A DNA stretch of 64,000 nt from Crossiella sp. S99.2 (GTDB lineage Bacteria > Actinomycetota > Actinomycetes > Mycobacteriales > Pseudonocardiaceae). The notes beneath the pieces were generated by a model. That model was not told the DNA's origin. It was given only the letters and a program-made list of their open reading frames with translations, and made no database searches. Each line of letters begins with the position of its first letter. Positions within the stretch are counted from its first letter, which is position 1. Location of the stretch: the NCBI RefSeq assembly GCF_023094165.1, contig NZ_JALMDK010000006.1:248001-312000 (forward strand), read 5' to 3'. Both the position numbers and the translations under genes were made by a program. Positions 35,253 to 43,657 of the stretch are shown here, piece after piece.

Positions 35253-35681
35253 TTAGGCCAGCAGCCGGCGGCGAAACGTAGGCGACTCCTGGCACGGGTC
35301 GAGGTGGCGTGGATCGGCACCCTCACAGGCACGCCAGGTGACCTCCCACCACCAGCGCAGCAACGCCCGGACCGCGCGGACTCGGCTCGCGGCGTTGGGC
35401 AGGAAGTAGACGAGGCCCCCGCCATCGAGGAGGTGAGCGCGGTCGCGGTAAGCAGTGGTTGACCACCGGCCGCGAATTCGGACGAGGCCACCGACGACGC
35501 TGACGGGCTGGCGAATGCCGTAGCACTCGGCGGCACGCTCGTCGATCGTGACGATGTGGACGGCGTGGCCACCGGTCGCATCCACGATCTGAGTCAGGGT
35601 CGCAGAGCCGTCGCGGGCGTCTCGTCCGTTGACCCACAGCGTCACGACGTCAGCGGTGTGGGTGTGCGTGGTTTCTGACAT
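35253..35681 (-). CDS. Uncharacterised protein (142 residues)
   Basis: Starts MSETTHTHTADVVTLWVNG at ATG 35681 with GGAGACA upstream. Beta-rich N-terminus (VVTLWVNGRDARDGSATLTQIV), then a Trp-rich helical end (ALLRWWWEVTWRACEGADPRH). No family recognised. A member of the long minus-strand operon; 67 bp separate it from the gene upstream. Confidence 0.65.
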   Translation of the reverse strand: MSETTHTHTADVVTLWVNGRDARDGSATLTQIVDATGGHAVHIVTIDERAAECYGIRQPVSVVGGLVRIRGRWSTTAYRDRAHLLDGGGLVYFLPNAASRVRAVRALLRWWWEVTWRACEGADPRHLDPCQESPTFRRRLLA

Positions 35682-35748
35682 GGCAAGGATGTCTCCTTCG
35701 GAGGGTGATCAACTCACCGGGAGCCTCGGCGAGAGGCAGCGCCGGTCG

Positions 35749-35976
35749 TCAGTCGGCTCCGTCGTGGCCTTCGTAGTCCGCCACAAGCTCGATCGGCCCA
35801 GTGGGTTCGTTCTCCTGCTGCACCTCGTGCAGGAGCTCGGCGACGGTGGTGCCCCGTGGCTCGGGGTGTGCCTCCCGTGCCACGGGTCGGCTGCGGACCG
35901 ACAGCCGCCATCGGGTGGGACCGGACCGGTCCTTCCGGCGAACGAGGACGCGGCCCGGTCCCTCCGGTCCGATCAT
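35749..35976 (-). CDS. Small uncharacterised protein (75 residues)
   Basis: Basic first half (GRVLVRRKDRSGPTRWRLSVRSRPVAREA), acidic second half (VAELLHEVQQENEPTGPIELVADYEGHDGAD). No strong ribosome binding site is seen before ATG 35976. It is in line with its operon neighbours, and 120 bp separate it from the gene upstream. Confidence 0.5.
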   Translation of the reverse strand: MIGPEGPGRVLVRRKDRSGPTRWRLSVRSRPVAREAHPEPRGTTVAELLHEVQQENEPTGPIELVADYEGHDGAD

Positions 35977-36096
35977 CGGCTACTCGTCGCTGTTTTCCTT
36001 CCTGTCGAGGTTCGGGGCTGCGGCAGTACGCTCCGCGTGCAGGCCGGAACCGCTGGTGCAGGGCTGGCGGTTCACGGGGTGGATCGGACTTCCCTG

Positions 36097-36885
36097 CTAG
36101 TGGTCGGGTCCGGCAGAGACCAGGCGGAGCCTGGCCCCGCTCGGTGACGCCGCACTGGGCTCGACCATCCCGAGCCGGGCGTTGCGGGTGAGGACCTGCC
36201 GGTGCGCCCGCTGGTCGGCGGCCAACTCCTCGACTGCCTTGGCGTAGCGCTCGTGCGCGGCGGCGAACTCGTCCCCGGTCGTCGTGACCGTCGGCACCAG
36301 CTTGGCCCGCAGACACTTCACCTCGGCCATGGCGTGGACAAACTCGGCTTCGGCCGCGGACAACCTCTTGGCCTCCTCGCTGTTCCACAACGAGCGGTCG
36401 GCGCAGAGCAGCGCCTCGGTGAAGGCGGCGCGCTCGGCCGGAGCCGTGGCACCGGTCGGCCAGGCGGCCGTGCAGCCCTTCCCTGCCGACTTCGGGTCGC
36501 GCAGGAACGTCACCATCTGTTCGAGGGCGTCGGCGACCTGGTCGCGCCGCCGCTGGAACTCCGCCGACTCCACCGGGTGCTCACCCCCGGCGCGGAGTCC
36601 GGTCAGCTCGCGGCCCTCCAACTCATCCAGCAGCCGCCGCGCCCGGATCGTCACTTCCACCGCTTCGGGGTAGGCGCGTTGGAGGTGGCCGAGCAGTTCC
36701 TGGCCGCTCGCCCACAGGTCGAACACTTCTTCAACCTCGGCGTCGGCGGCCAGGAACACGTCAAGGTTGTTCCAGATGGCCAGGACGTTGCCCACGATCT
36801 TGCCGAGCTGCTCCACGGTGTTCGGGGCCTGCCGGGTGGCCTTCCTGATCGCCGAGAGGCTCCCCGCGGTGGGCTGGCGACTCAT
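36097..36885 (-). CDS. Uncharacterised helical protein (262 residues)
   Basis: Starts MSRQPTAGSLSAIRKATRQ at ATG 36885; longer frames upstream overlap the RbpA gene and are rejected. Nearly all helix, with heptad-like stretches (VEEVFDLWASGQELLGHL; HERYAKAVEELAADQRAHRQVL) that could form coiled coils. Two short Cys segments are too sparse for a zinc site. The gene directly follows the RbpA homologue by 34 bp, so a role in transcription is possible but only by position. Confidence 0.6.
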   Translation of the reverse strand: MSRQPTAGSLSAIRKATRQAPNTVEQLGKIVGNVLAIWNNLDVFLAADAEVEEVFDLWASGQELLGHLQRAYPEAVEVTIRARRLLDELEGRELTGLRAGGEHPVESAEFQRRRDQVADALEQMVTFLRDPKSAGKGCTAAWPTGATAPAERAAFTEALLCADRSLWNSEEAKRLSAAEAEFVHAMAEVKCLRAKLVPTVTTTGDEFAAAHERYAKAVEELAADQRAHRQVLTRNARLGMVEPSAASPSGARLRLVSAGPDH

Positions 36886-36919
36886 GACGGCGCGCCACAG
36901 GTCGCCGACGGGTCGCCGG

Positions 36920-37261
36920 TCACGAGGTCGTCCCCGTCCTGTGCCGTTCCAGCGCCCACTCCAGGATCTCCTCCAGTTCGGAGATGGTGCGCCGCTCCAG
37001 CAACATGTCCCAGTGCGTGCGCGGCGGCTTGACCTTCTTCTGCGGCTGTTCCTGGCCAACGTGCGCGGCGATGAGGCTGTGGGCGGAGCACTCCCACCCG
37101 GTCGGCACCTCGACGTCCGGATCGTCGCTGAACCGCACCTCGATCTCATGCCCTGCGGGACAGGCGAACCTGACATGCTGCCGCCCGGCGGCAGGCCCTT
37201 CGTGGGGCTTTTGGTAGGAGCTGCGGCCCCCTAACCGGTAGCTCTTCAGCGCGCTGCTCAT
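36920..37261 (-). CDS. RbpA-family RNA polymerase-binding protein
   Basis: Protein of 113 residues. The C-terminal part KKVKPPRTHWDMLLERRTISELEEIL is the signature of RbpA: the basic linker, then the sigma interaction domain. The core zinc-like domain is recognisable (FACPAGHEIEVRFSDD and GWECSAHS). RbpA is an actinobacterial factor that binds RNA polymerase and group 1/2 sigma factors and helps open promoters. The chromosome is expected to have its own rbpA, so this is a divergent second copy on the element. Its ATG overlaps the upstream TGA. Strong family call; the element-specific role is inferred. Confidence 0.9.
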   Translation of the reverse strand: MSSALKSYRLGGRSSYQKPHEGPAAGRQHVRFACPAGHEIEVRFSDDPDVEVPTGWECSAHSLIAAHVGQEQPQKKVKPPRTHWDMLLERRTISELEEILEWALERHRTGTTS

Positions 37262-37581
37262 TGCTCACTCTCGGCTGGGCGGGTCTCCCCGGCTGCGGCC
37301 ATACGGTCCTTCTCCAGCGCGCGCGGGATCGTCAGCACCAGCTTGTTTACCGCGGTCGTGAGGGAGTCGGCGTTCTCGCGGAGATCGTTGAGGGTGGCCC
37401 GGACGTCCAGGATGTGTTCCCCGGGGAATTCATCTGCGAGGTGGTCGAGGTGGGCGTAGGCCAGTGCCAGCCCACTGTGCAGCTCGCCCAGCCGGTCCAG
37501 CGGCAGGTAGGACACTGCCTGGCGGGCAACGTCGTCGAGGTGGTCCAGCGGGAGGCCGGGTAGGTCGGGCGTGCTCATCAT
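37258..37581 (-). CDS. Uncharacterised helical protein upstream of RbpA
   Basis: Protein of 107 residues from ATG 37581 or 37578 (CGGAG upstream). Leu/Asp-rich helices (LDHLDDVARQAVSYLPLDRLGELHSGLALAYAHLDHLAD, given by position 10-48) and a final Arg-rich tail. It overlaps the RbpA ATG by ATGA, so it is tightly coupled. No family recognised. Confidence 0.6.
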   Translation of the reverse strand: MMSTPDLPGLPLDHLDDVARQAVSYLPLDRLGELHSGLALAYAHLDHLADEFPGEHILDVRATLNDLRENADSLTTAVNKLVLTIPRALEKDRMAAAGETRPAESEQ

Positions 37582-37613
37582 GTGCTCCGGGGTGAGGTGG
37601 TGGCGGTGAACCT

Positions 37614-38105
37614 TCAGCGCTTGAGCGCGGCAAGGATGCGGCTCAAGTCCTGGTAGTCGGGGGTGGCCGACGGCGGCGGGGCGGTGGAGGCGGCTCGGCC
37701 GGCCAGCAGGGCGAGGGTCGGCCGGGGGCTGATGGGGTCGAGCTGCATGACCTCGGTGGGATAGCGAGCCGCGTAGCACAGCCGCTCCTCCACCACGGAA
37801 ACCTTGTAGGCGTCGCGCTGCGCGATGCGCTGTACCGGGATGCCCACCCGGGCCAGCTCCCACCATCGCAGGCAGGTGAGGACGAACCGGGTTCGGTAGA
37901 GCCGCCGCCGGGCGGCGGGCTGCTCGGCGAGCCGGTCGATGCTGATCGGGTGGGCGAGCAGCGCGTTCACGAGATGCTCGTTGCTGCGGAGCAGCCTGTC
38001 CGCATCCGAGGTGCCCATCTGCTCTCGGGCGAACAGGTCCGGCACCAGGCGCAGAACCTGTTCGATCACCCGGCCCTTTGCGAGGTGCCCGCTGGTGGAC
38101 TGCAT
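37614..38105 (-). CDS. Uncharacterised protein (163 residues)
   Basis: Starts MQSTSGHLAKGRVIEQVL at ATG 38105 with GGAAGGAC upstream; the longer frame to 38405 overlaps a small gene and is rejected. Helical, Arg-rich (DADRLLRSNEHLVNALLAHPISIDRLAEQPAARRRLYRTRF by position), with a single Trp pair. No family recognised. Confidence 0.6.
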   Translation of the reverse strand: MQSTSGHLAKGRVIEQVLRLVPDLFAREQMGTSDADRLLRSNEHLVNALLAHPISIDRLAEQPAARRRLYRTRFVLTCLRWWELARVGIPVQRIAQRDAYKVSVVEERLCYAARYPTEVMQLDPISPRPTLALLAGRAASTAPPPSATPDYQDLSRILAALKR

Positions 38106-38244
38106 GTCGTCGTCCTTCCCGTCGTCGGGGGCGCAGGCAACCGCGCACCATTGCCTGCGCCCCATGTCCCGGTCCGGCTGCTCCACAGGCGTGGGAGGTC
38201 GAGCGCCGTAGACCGGGGAGTCGTTCCGTCGATGCCGCTGGGGG

Positions 38245-38352
38245 CTAGGTGGGCATGGTCCGGCCGCACGAGCAGACCCGCTCGGTGCGCCCGGTATTCC
38301 AGGTGAAGTTGTGCCCGTTGGGGTTGTTCGGGCAGGCACCCTCGCGAGACAT
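38245..38352 (-). CDS. Tiny Cys-rich protein (35 residues)
   Basis: Reads MSREGACPNNPNGHNF then TWNTGRTERVCSCGRTMPT. Three Cys and one His (C-x6-H and C-x-C) suggest a single metal knuckle. It lies in the long minus-strand operon. Too short for the usual gene callers, but its frame, start and stop fit the operon spacing. Confidence 0.6.
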   Translation of the reverse strand: MSREGACPNNPNGHNFTWNTGRTERVCSCGRTMPT

Positions 38353-38388
38353 GGTGACTCCATTCGGTTGTGCGGCAACGTGGTGTGG

Positions 38389-38742
38389 CTAGGCGGACTC
38401 ATCAATCGGGGCTTTGGCGATGCAGAGCACGCAGGGCATGCCCGCGCTGAAGTTCTGCACCTGGTCGGTGCTGTGGCCGCACAACGCGGTGAGGTTGTCC
38501 GGCCAGTGGTCCGGGTCCAGGTGACTGGTCGGGAAGGCGTGCACTTGCCGGTCCTTCAACGATTTCCACCAGAACACCTCGGGGTCGGCACCCTGGTTCT
38601 CGCTCACCTCGGTCCTCTCGAAAAACACCGTGGCTGCCACGAGCACGATGACCAGGCCGAGCAGTAGGAACACGCCGCCGAGCACAATCTCTTTCGACGC
38701 TGCGGCGCTGTACTCGGAGCCCGGGTTGAGCCAGCCGGTCAT
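38389..38742 (-). CDS. Single-span membrane protein with Cys pairs
   Basis: Protein of 117 residues from ATG 38742 (GGGGGAC upstream). One strong membrane helix (IVLGGVFLLLGLVIVLVAATVFF, residues about 18-40), then a soluble part with ALCGH and CVLC near the C-terminus, probably a metal or disulfide site. No family recognised. It is the only clear membrane protein of this operon. Confidence 0.7.
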   Translation of the reverse strand: MTGWLNPGSEYSAAASKEIVLGGVFLLLGLVIVLVAATVFFERTEVSENQGADPEVFWWKSLKDRQVHAFPTSHLDPDHWPDNLTALCGHSTDQVQNFSAGMPCVLCIAKAPIDESA

Positions 38743-38894
38743 ACCGTCCCCCTTGCGCCGGATCTGACTTGTTTCGTTGTGCCGCAACGAATTCGGTGCA
38801 CGTTGGACCTGGGCGGTGCCGCCCCCGGCAGGGTCGGGGTACTGGCGCGAGCGGCACCACCCAGTCGACCCGGTTGGTCAGTCGCGGGGTGACC

Positions 38895-39233
38895 TCACCG
38901 GGCCGGGACAGGGGTGCTGGTGGACCGCTGAACGAGCCGATGGCGTCGGTCCGCCGCGTCCTCGTCCTGCTGCGCAGCCCGGACCTGCCGGTATACCGTG
39001 CAGAGGCCAGGCCTGGTGATCAGGCGTGTGAGGAGCGGGCGGGCGGCGAAGCAGTCGTCACACTTCCCGTCCTCGTCCGGTTGGTGTCGGTCCAGCAGTT
39101 GCAGCAGGGCCACGGTTGCCAAACGTCCCTCGAACCGCGCCGCGACGCGCACGGTCTCGTCGTCGCCGTCCTGGAAGATCGCCAGCAAGGTGGCCAATTC
39201 CCCCCGGACGGCCTGCTTGATCGGCCAGGTCAT
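38895..39233 (-). CDS. Uncharacterised protein with CxxC motif (112 residues)
   Basis: Starts MTWPIKQAVRGELATLLAI at ATG 39233, which overlaps the upstream TGA. Contains GKCDDCFAARPLL (C-x2-C) and GLCTVYRQVRAAQQDED. A small helical domain with one possible zinc knuckle. The tail is Arg/Ser/Thr-rich. No family recognised. Confidence 0.6.
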   Translation of the reverse strand: MTWPIKQAVRGELATLLAIFQDGDDETVRVAARFEGRLATVALLQLLDRHQPDEDGKCDDCFAARPLLTRLITRPGLCTVYRQVRAAQQDEDAADRRHRLVQRSTSTPVPAR

Positions 39234-39403
39234 CGGGCACCAGCCCGAGGCTTGGGGGCTGGCCGCGTCGTCAGGACGTGTTCGGCCGCCGCGTTCACGA
39301 AAGAGAGCAGGCCCTCCATGGTCAGTGTGACCGAGTCACCTGGCGAAATGATCAGTGCGCTGGGTGATGCTGTCGGGTGGGCGGGGAGCAGTGCGGCGGC
39401 CAT
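39230..39403 (-). CDS. First gene of the minus-strand operon (57 residues)
   Basis: Reads MAAALLPAHPTASPSALIIS, then a beta-strand SVTLTMEGLLSFVNAAAEHVL and a basic Pro-rich tail. Ribosome binding site AAGGAGTG. The stop overlaps the next ATG (ATGA). It follows the promoter at 39418-39454. Too short for most gene callers; the overlap supports it. Confidence 0.6.
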   Translation of the reverse strand: MAAALLPAHPTASPSALIISPGDSVTLTMEGLLSFVNAAAEHVLTTRPAPKPRAGAR

Positions 39404-39417
39404 CAACCATCACTCCT

Positions 39418-39454
39418 TATTGCGATAGCAAATAGATACGGATGTGAAGTTCAA
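39418..39454 (-). promoter_or_regulatory. Promoter and palindromic operator of the 34.6-39.4 kb operon
   Basis: On the minus strand TTGAAC (39454-39449), an 18-bp spacer and TGCTAT (39430-39425) fit a vegetative -35/-10 promoter, unusual in being A/T-rich among its surroundings. The -10 lies in a near-palindrome (TATTGC-gata-GCAAATA, 39418-39434), a likely repressor site. This operon lacks the element motif, so it is controlled differently. Confidence 0.6.
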
Positions 39455-39519
39455 GGGCGGCGGTGCCACGGTGGTCGGGTGCCGACATGCGCGGCCTGCC
39501 GCCTGTTGATGAAGGTCGG

Positions 39520-40128
39520 CTATCTGGTGAGCCGGTTGGTGACGAAGGTGATCGCCTGGTCGAGAGCGGCGTCGTGGCCGTCGGCAGGCAGCAGTTCGTG
39601 GGGCAGTTCGAGATCTCGTAGGACTTCGTCGACGTGTCTGTCGGCGAGCATGCGGAACTCGGTGTCGCTGTCGCGGATCTTGTTGTCACCCAACGGGATC
39701 GTGGGATCCAGCGTGGTACGGAAGGTCAGGTCGTAGCGGTTACTGTGGCCACGGGCGATCTCTTCGAGCTTGGCGATCTGGACCGGATCGGCCATCTCAC
39801 GGCGGTATTCCAGGGCGGCCCTGTAGTAGCCGAGAGCGTCCGGAACGGGGCGGTCGATGAGCACGACATCGGAGTGCAGCCAGGCTTCCAACTCGTCGCT
39901 AATGCCGCGGGTCATGATCCATAGGGTGGAGGCCCAGGTGTGGTTGAACAGGATCGGCAGTCCGATCCGTTTAGCCTGCTCACCGAGGTCAGCGACGGTG
40001 CCCACGGAGATGTGCCGGCGGCGCAGGTCGTGAGCGAGGCGGGCGAGGAAAGTGCTCTTGCCGGTGGAGTGAGTGCCGAGCACGGCCACGGTGACCGGCT
40101 GCTCGACCGGGTGTGCTGGGGCGGTCAC
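39520..40128 (-). CDS. P-loop NTPase (NadR/AAA_28-like)
   Basis: Protein of 202 residues from GTG 40128, which overlaps the TGA of the upstream gene. The Walker A VLGTHSTGKSTFLARL sits at the N-terminus. Later HSDVVLIDRPVPDALGYYRAALEYR gives a lid-like base. The order matches small P-loop kinases with the NadR-type AAA_28 domain. It may phosphorylate a nucleotide or nucleoside, working with the exonuclease and radical SAM genes upstream. The substrate is not evident. Confidence 0.8.
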   Translation of the reverse strand: MTAPAHPVEQPVTVAVLGTHSTGKSTFLARLAHDLRRRHISVGTVADLGEQAKRIGLPILFNHTWASTLWIMTRGISDELEAWLHSDVVLIDRPVPDALGYYRAALEYRREMADPVQIAKLEEIARGHSNRYDLTFRTTLDPTIPLGDNKIRDSDTEFRMLADRHVDEVLRDLELPHELLPADGHDAALDQAITFVTNRLTR

Positions 40129-40763
40129 CACAGCCCGCCCTCCGGTTCCTCCGGGGCGGCCAGGCCAGGCAGTGCGGCGACTTTGACCAACCCCATCCAG
40201 TCCAGTTCGCCGTCCTCGACCAAGCGCAGCAACAGTTTCCATGCGCACCAGGTGTCGTAGTCGGCTCGGTGATGGCCAGTCTCGGCAAAGCCTGCCGGGT
40301 CGATCCCGGCGTGTGCGACGAGCTTGTCTAGGCCGTAGCCGGGCAAGTCCAGCCACACGTACTTGGCCAGGCGCAGGGTGTCGAGCACCATCGGCGGCTT
40401 CCAGTCCGGCAGATGCGCGCCGATCACCCGGTGTTCGACGGAGGCGTTGTGCGCCACCAGGATCCGGCCGTCCAGCAGTGCGCCGATCTCCTCGGCGACC
40501 TCCGGCCAGGCAGGGCTGTCGGCTACGTCGGCGTCGCGGATACCGTGGACCTTGCGGGTGACCATCGCGGTGATCGGCTTCTGCGGCCGGATCAGCCAGG
40601 TCCGCATGTCCGCCTCGGCGCCGCGATGGTCGGTGTCGATGGGCAGCGCTGCAAATTCGATGATCTCCGGCGGCTGCTGGCCGTTGCCTTCGACGTCCGC
40701 CACGATCAGGCGCTGGCCGTGCAGGGCGCCGGGCAGTGCAGCGGTGGTCGGGGCCGGGGTCAT
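40125..40763 (-). CDS. DEDDh 3'-5' exonuclease (DnaQ-like)
   Basis: Protein of 212 residues from ATG 40763 (ATGA overlap with the radical SAM gene). Exo I is LIVADVEGNGQQPPEIIEFAA: the first Asp and Glu of the D-E pair. Exo II is LVAHNASVEHRVIG (His-Asn-x-x-x-Glu where Asp is more usual). Exo III has HHRADYDTWCAW with the final His and Asp. This is the proofreading-type DnaQ/epsilon fold, common in stand-alone enzymes trimming RNA or DNA. The Glu in Exo II is unusual. It is translationally coupled on both sides. Confidence 0.82.
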   Translation of the reverse strand: MTPAPTTAALPGALHGQRLIVADVEGNGQQPPEIIEFAALPIDTDHRGAEADMRTWLIRPQKPITAMVTRKVHGIRDADVADSPAWPEVAEEIGALLDGRILVAHNASVEHRVIGAHLPDWKPPMVLDTLRLAKYVWLDLPGYGLDKLVAHAGIDPAGFAETGHHRADYDTWCAWKLLLRLVEDGELDWMGLVKVAALPGLAAPEEPEGGLW

Positions 40764-41971
40764 CGGGCCTCCTCCGGGTTCATGGTGGCGGCGGGCCAAC
40801 CGATCTCGGCGCGGCCATGCTGGTTGCAGTGGTGCGGCTTGTCGACGTCGTGGACCTGGTAGCCCAGGCCGTGCTGGATGAGGTAGCGGGGCTGCTCGTC
40901 CAGGCCGGCGACCACGACGGCGCGGTCGTTAACCTCGACCAGAGTGCCGCCCAGACGTTCAGTCATCTCGGCGACCCGCCGCTCATCTGGCCGGGTCCAC
41001 GCCTGCTGACAGCGCAGCACCTGACGGGCTGGGCAGATGTCGCACAGCTCGCGGATGCCGACGTGGCCGTTGTAGTCGGGGACCCGGTGGGCGTAGGCGA
41101 CCCCGCAGGAAGTCTTGCGAAACAGCGGCGACCCCGCCGCGCGCGCACCGGCTGCGGCGAGGATCCGCTGCTCTAGGTCCCGGGGGAAGAACTTGCGGCG
41201 GGCGCTGTCCTCATAAGGTTCGGGCAGGCCGTGGGCCTGGTAGTAGTCGCGGATCTGATCTTTGAAGAACAGGCCGGTGAACACGGTGGCGTGGGCATGG
41301 TGGCTAAGCTCGATCGCGCGGGCGATGTGCTCGTCGGTGTCGTTGAGGCCGGGAACGATCGGCCGCCAGTACAGGACCACCCGGTAATTCTCGGCGAGTT
41401 CGTGGGCGGTGCGCAGTGAGGCGGCGGCGATCGTAGAGTCGACCGGCTCGATCCGGGCATCGTCGATGCCGGAGTGCGTGATGAGGATCGTGAGTTTGAT
41501 GTTGGTGAAGGAGTTCAGGACCGCGCAGTCCTCGGGCTCGATCCGCCAGCGGGTGATCACTAGGACGTGGTTGGTCAGGCCACGGTCGTCGAGTTCGCGC
41601 AGCATCGCGAAGGTGTGTGGCTTGACCTGGGGCAGCATGGGGTCGGTGGCCCGATTCAGCAGCTGGATCGGGGTCACGTGCGGCACGAAGTACTGGTGCC
41701 CGGTCAGCAGTTGCGCCGCCTGGTCCTCGCGCAGCAGCGCCCGGGGGATCTTCATCTCGAAGTTGTCGAACAGGTGTCGCACGCAGTAGCCGCAGTCCAG
41801 CGGGCAGCCGATGATCCAGTTCATACTCAGCCCAGACTTGCGGTACTCGATCACATCCAGCAGCTCCGGCCGGACCTTGCCCCTCTGGGCCAGAGGCAAC
41901 AGCGGCAGCTGCCGCCTGGTCGGGCCAAACGAGGACAGTGTCGCGGCCAGTTCGTCCGCCGTTGTTGTCAC
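40760..41971 (-). CDS. Radical SAM protein
   Basis: Protein of 403 residues. The cluster motif CPLDCGYC (C-x3-C-x2-C, about residue 56) that binds the 4Fe-4S cluster is near the N-terminus, preceded by a spore-photoproduct-lyase-like NWIIG segment. Further Cys pairs at the C-terminal end (CDICPARQVLRC) may hold an auxiliary cluster. Its neighbours are a DnaQ-like exonuclease and a P-loop ATPase in one coupled operon. The substrate is unknown; DNA or RNA modification or repair is plausible. Confidence 0.83.
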   Translation of the reverse strand: MTTTADELAATLSSFGPTRRQLPLLPLAQRGKVRPELLDVIEYRKSGLSMNWIIGCPLDCGYCVRHLFDNFEMKIPRALLREDQAAQLLTGHQYFVPHVTPIQLLNRATDPMLPQVKPHTFAMLRELDDRGLTNHVLVITRWRIEPEDCAVLNSFTNIKLTILITHSGIDDARIEPVDSTIAAASLRTAHELAENYRVVLYWRPIVPGLNDTDEHIARAIELSHHAHATVFTGLFFKDQIRDYYQAHGLPEPYEDSARRKFFPRDLEQRILAAAGARAAGSPLFRKTSCGVAYAHRVPDYNGHVGIRELCDICPARQVLRCQQAWTRPDERRVAEMTERLGGTLVEVNDRAVVVAGLDEQPRYLIQHGLGYQVHDVDKPHHCNQHGRAEIGWPAATMNPEEAR

Positions 41972-42114
41972 GGAGCCTCCCGATCGTGAGCGGGACGGTG
42001 TTTCCCGTGATCAGAGGACCAGGACCAGCTACGATCGCGGAACGAGGCAAGTCGGCTACACCCCGTATTTGCCACCCTGCCCGTTCTGCAGCCACGAGGT
42101 GAGCGGGAGCCACC
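41972..42114. promoter_or_regulatory. Divergent promoter region, radical SAM and XRE operons
   Basis: 143-bp gap between divergent genes. It holds an imperfect repeat of the type CCCGATCGTGAGCGGG...CCCGTGATCAG and ribosome site GGGAGCC for the XRE gene. The XRE protein itself is the likely binding factor. No element motif is present. Confidence 0.45.
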
Positions 42115-43617
42115 GTGACCGAGCACTACCCCACCGACAGAGATCTCCCCGACGGCGCTGCCGTCGCGCTGGCTGCCGAGATCCGGCGGCTACGCAACCA
42201 CGCCGGGCTCAGCCAGAAGCAGCTGGCCGCGCAGGTCGGCTACACCCGCCAGTACGTCTCGCTGGCCGAACGCGTCGGAGGCAACCTCCCCTCGTTGGAG
42301 CTGACCTTGGCCCTGGACACCCGGCTCGACGCGGGCGGGGGCCTGCTCGCCCTGCGCGAGCAGGCGCGAGCCGACCAACGGGCGCTACGGCACTCCCTGC
42401 CAGCCGCCACAGCTTCGGCGCAACTGCCGGAATTTGCCTCCCCGTTCCCCCTTGCCTTTCCACCCGTGGACCGGGTAGATGGGAGCCAATTCGGGATCTC
42501 GACACCGGCGGGCCGGTTCTTCGCTGGATCGACGATCCCCGCGACCAGCTACCCGGCAGTCGAGGACGGCCGGGTCGTCGTGCGCGTGCCCACTGGCCTC
42601 GCCGACGACCTGACGCTGCGCCGCCCCGGCCGCAGCTTGGTCATCGGGGCTGCCGACGGACCGGCCGGGCCGCGACTGTTCGGGCTGGACAACCGCGTAG
42701 CCCGCACCCGGCTGGCCAAGGCCGTGGACGGTGCTCCGCTGCTGATACCGGGCGCCTATGAGCTCGACGACCTCACCCTGGGCGTGTTGTGGTCGGTGGC
42801 CAACCTCGACGACGCCTTGCTCGACGATGACAGCGCCCTGGCCGCCGCCGAGGAGCACCTGCGCGGGTTCGACAGCACCGCCCGTTCCACCGGTGGCCGC
42901 GACCTCGCCGCCGATCTCACCGCCGTGTCACGGATGTGGTTGGGTTCGGACTTCTGCGCCCGCCACATCCTGCGCCACGCCGATGCCCTCCACGAGGTGC
43001 CGGCGTTCTGGACCCGCGAGCAGCGCGGCGAGGAGTCCAGCACGTGGATGTTGTTCGCCCACAAGCACAACTACCTGGCCCGCACTGCGGCCATCTTCGC
43101 CACCACCGGCGCGAAGCCCACTCGCACCTTCTGCGTTCCACCCGAGACCGTAACCGACTCCCCGCGGCATGAGCGGATCCTGCTGGTGCTCGCGGTCGCG
43201 CTGATGGAGTCCTTCGACATCGCCGTGCAGGTGTGCGCTGAACCCGAGTACAGCTCCGTCACCGGGTTCGCACTCGAGCAGGGCCGCCGCGCGATCGTGG
43301 CGAACTGGGTCGGCCACGACGGCATCTGGCAGGTCGACGTCACCGATGACCGCCCGACGCTGCGCGAGTTCGCCGACGCCTGCGGCTACGCAGAGGCTCA
43401 CTCCGTGATCGCCGGCCCGACCCCGTCAGCCCGGCTGCGTGCGCTGGCCGACTACCTCGACCTGGACTGGGCCTGGCTCACCCGCCGCTGCGCCGACCTC
43501 GGCGACTACGGCACCGCGGGCCTGGCCCAACCACGCAGCCGGCTGCTCTCCACCACCGGGCTGGACAGCGCCTGCAGGTTCCTCGGCGGTCTCGGCACAC
43601 GGCACACGGCACAGTAG
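42115..43617 (+). CDS. XRE-family helix-turn-helix regulator
   Basis: Protein of 500 residues. N-terminal HTH_3 domain, EIRRLRNHAGLSQKQLAAQVGYTRQYVSLAER (residues about 22-53; given by position), then a long C-terminal region with no clear enzyme motif: a beta-rich part (VVVRVPTGLADDLTLRRPGRSLVIG) and a helical part. The size is like other large XRE regulators with ligand or protease-type modules. GTG-rich start context, chosen for GGGAGCC. It heads the operon with asparaginase and PPC genes and is divergent from the radical SAM operon. Confidence 0.8.
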   Translation: MTEHYPTDRDLPDGAAVALAAEIRRLRNHAGLSQKQLAAQVGYTRQYVSLAERVGGNLPSLELTLALDTRLDAGGGLLALREQARADQRALRHSLPAATASAQLPEFASPFPLAFPPVDRVDGSQFGISTPAGRFFAGSTIPATSYPAVEDGRVVVRVPTGLADDLTLRRPGRSLVIGAADGPAGPRLFGLDNRVARTRLAKAVDGAPLLIPGAYELDDLTLGVLWSVANLDDALLDDDSALAAAEEHLRGFDSTARSTGGRDLAADLTAVSRMWLGSDFCARHILRHADALHEVPAFWTREQRGEESSTWMLFAHKHNYLARTAAIFATTGAKPTRTFCVPPETVTDSPRHERILLVLAVALMESFDIAVQVCAEPEYSSVTGFALEQGRRAIVANWVGHDGIWQVDVTDDRPTLREFADACGYAEAHSVIAGPTPSARLRALADYLDLDWAWLTRRCADLGDYGTAGLAQPRSRLLSTTGLDSACRFLGGLGTRHTAQ

Positions 43618-43657
43618 GCTGCCGATCACTGTCCGTACGTGGTCCGAGGGAGCCCGG

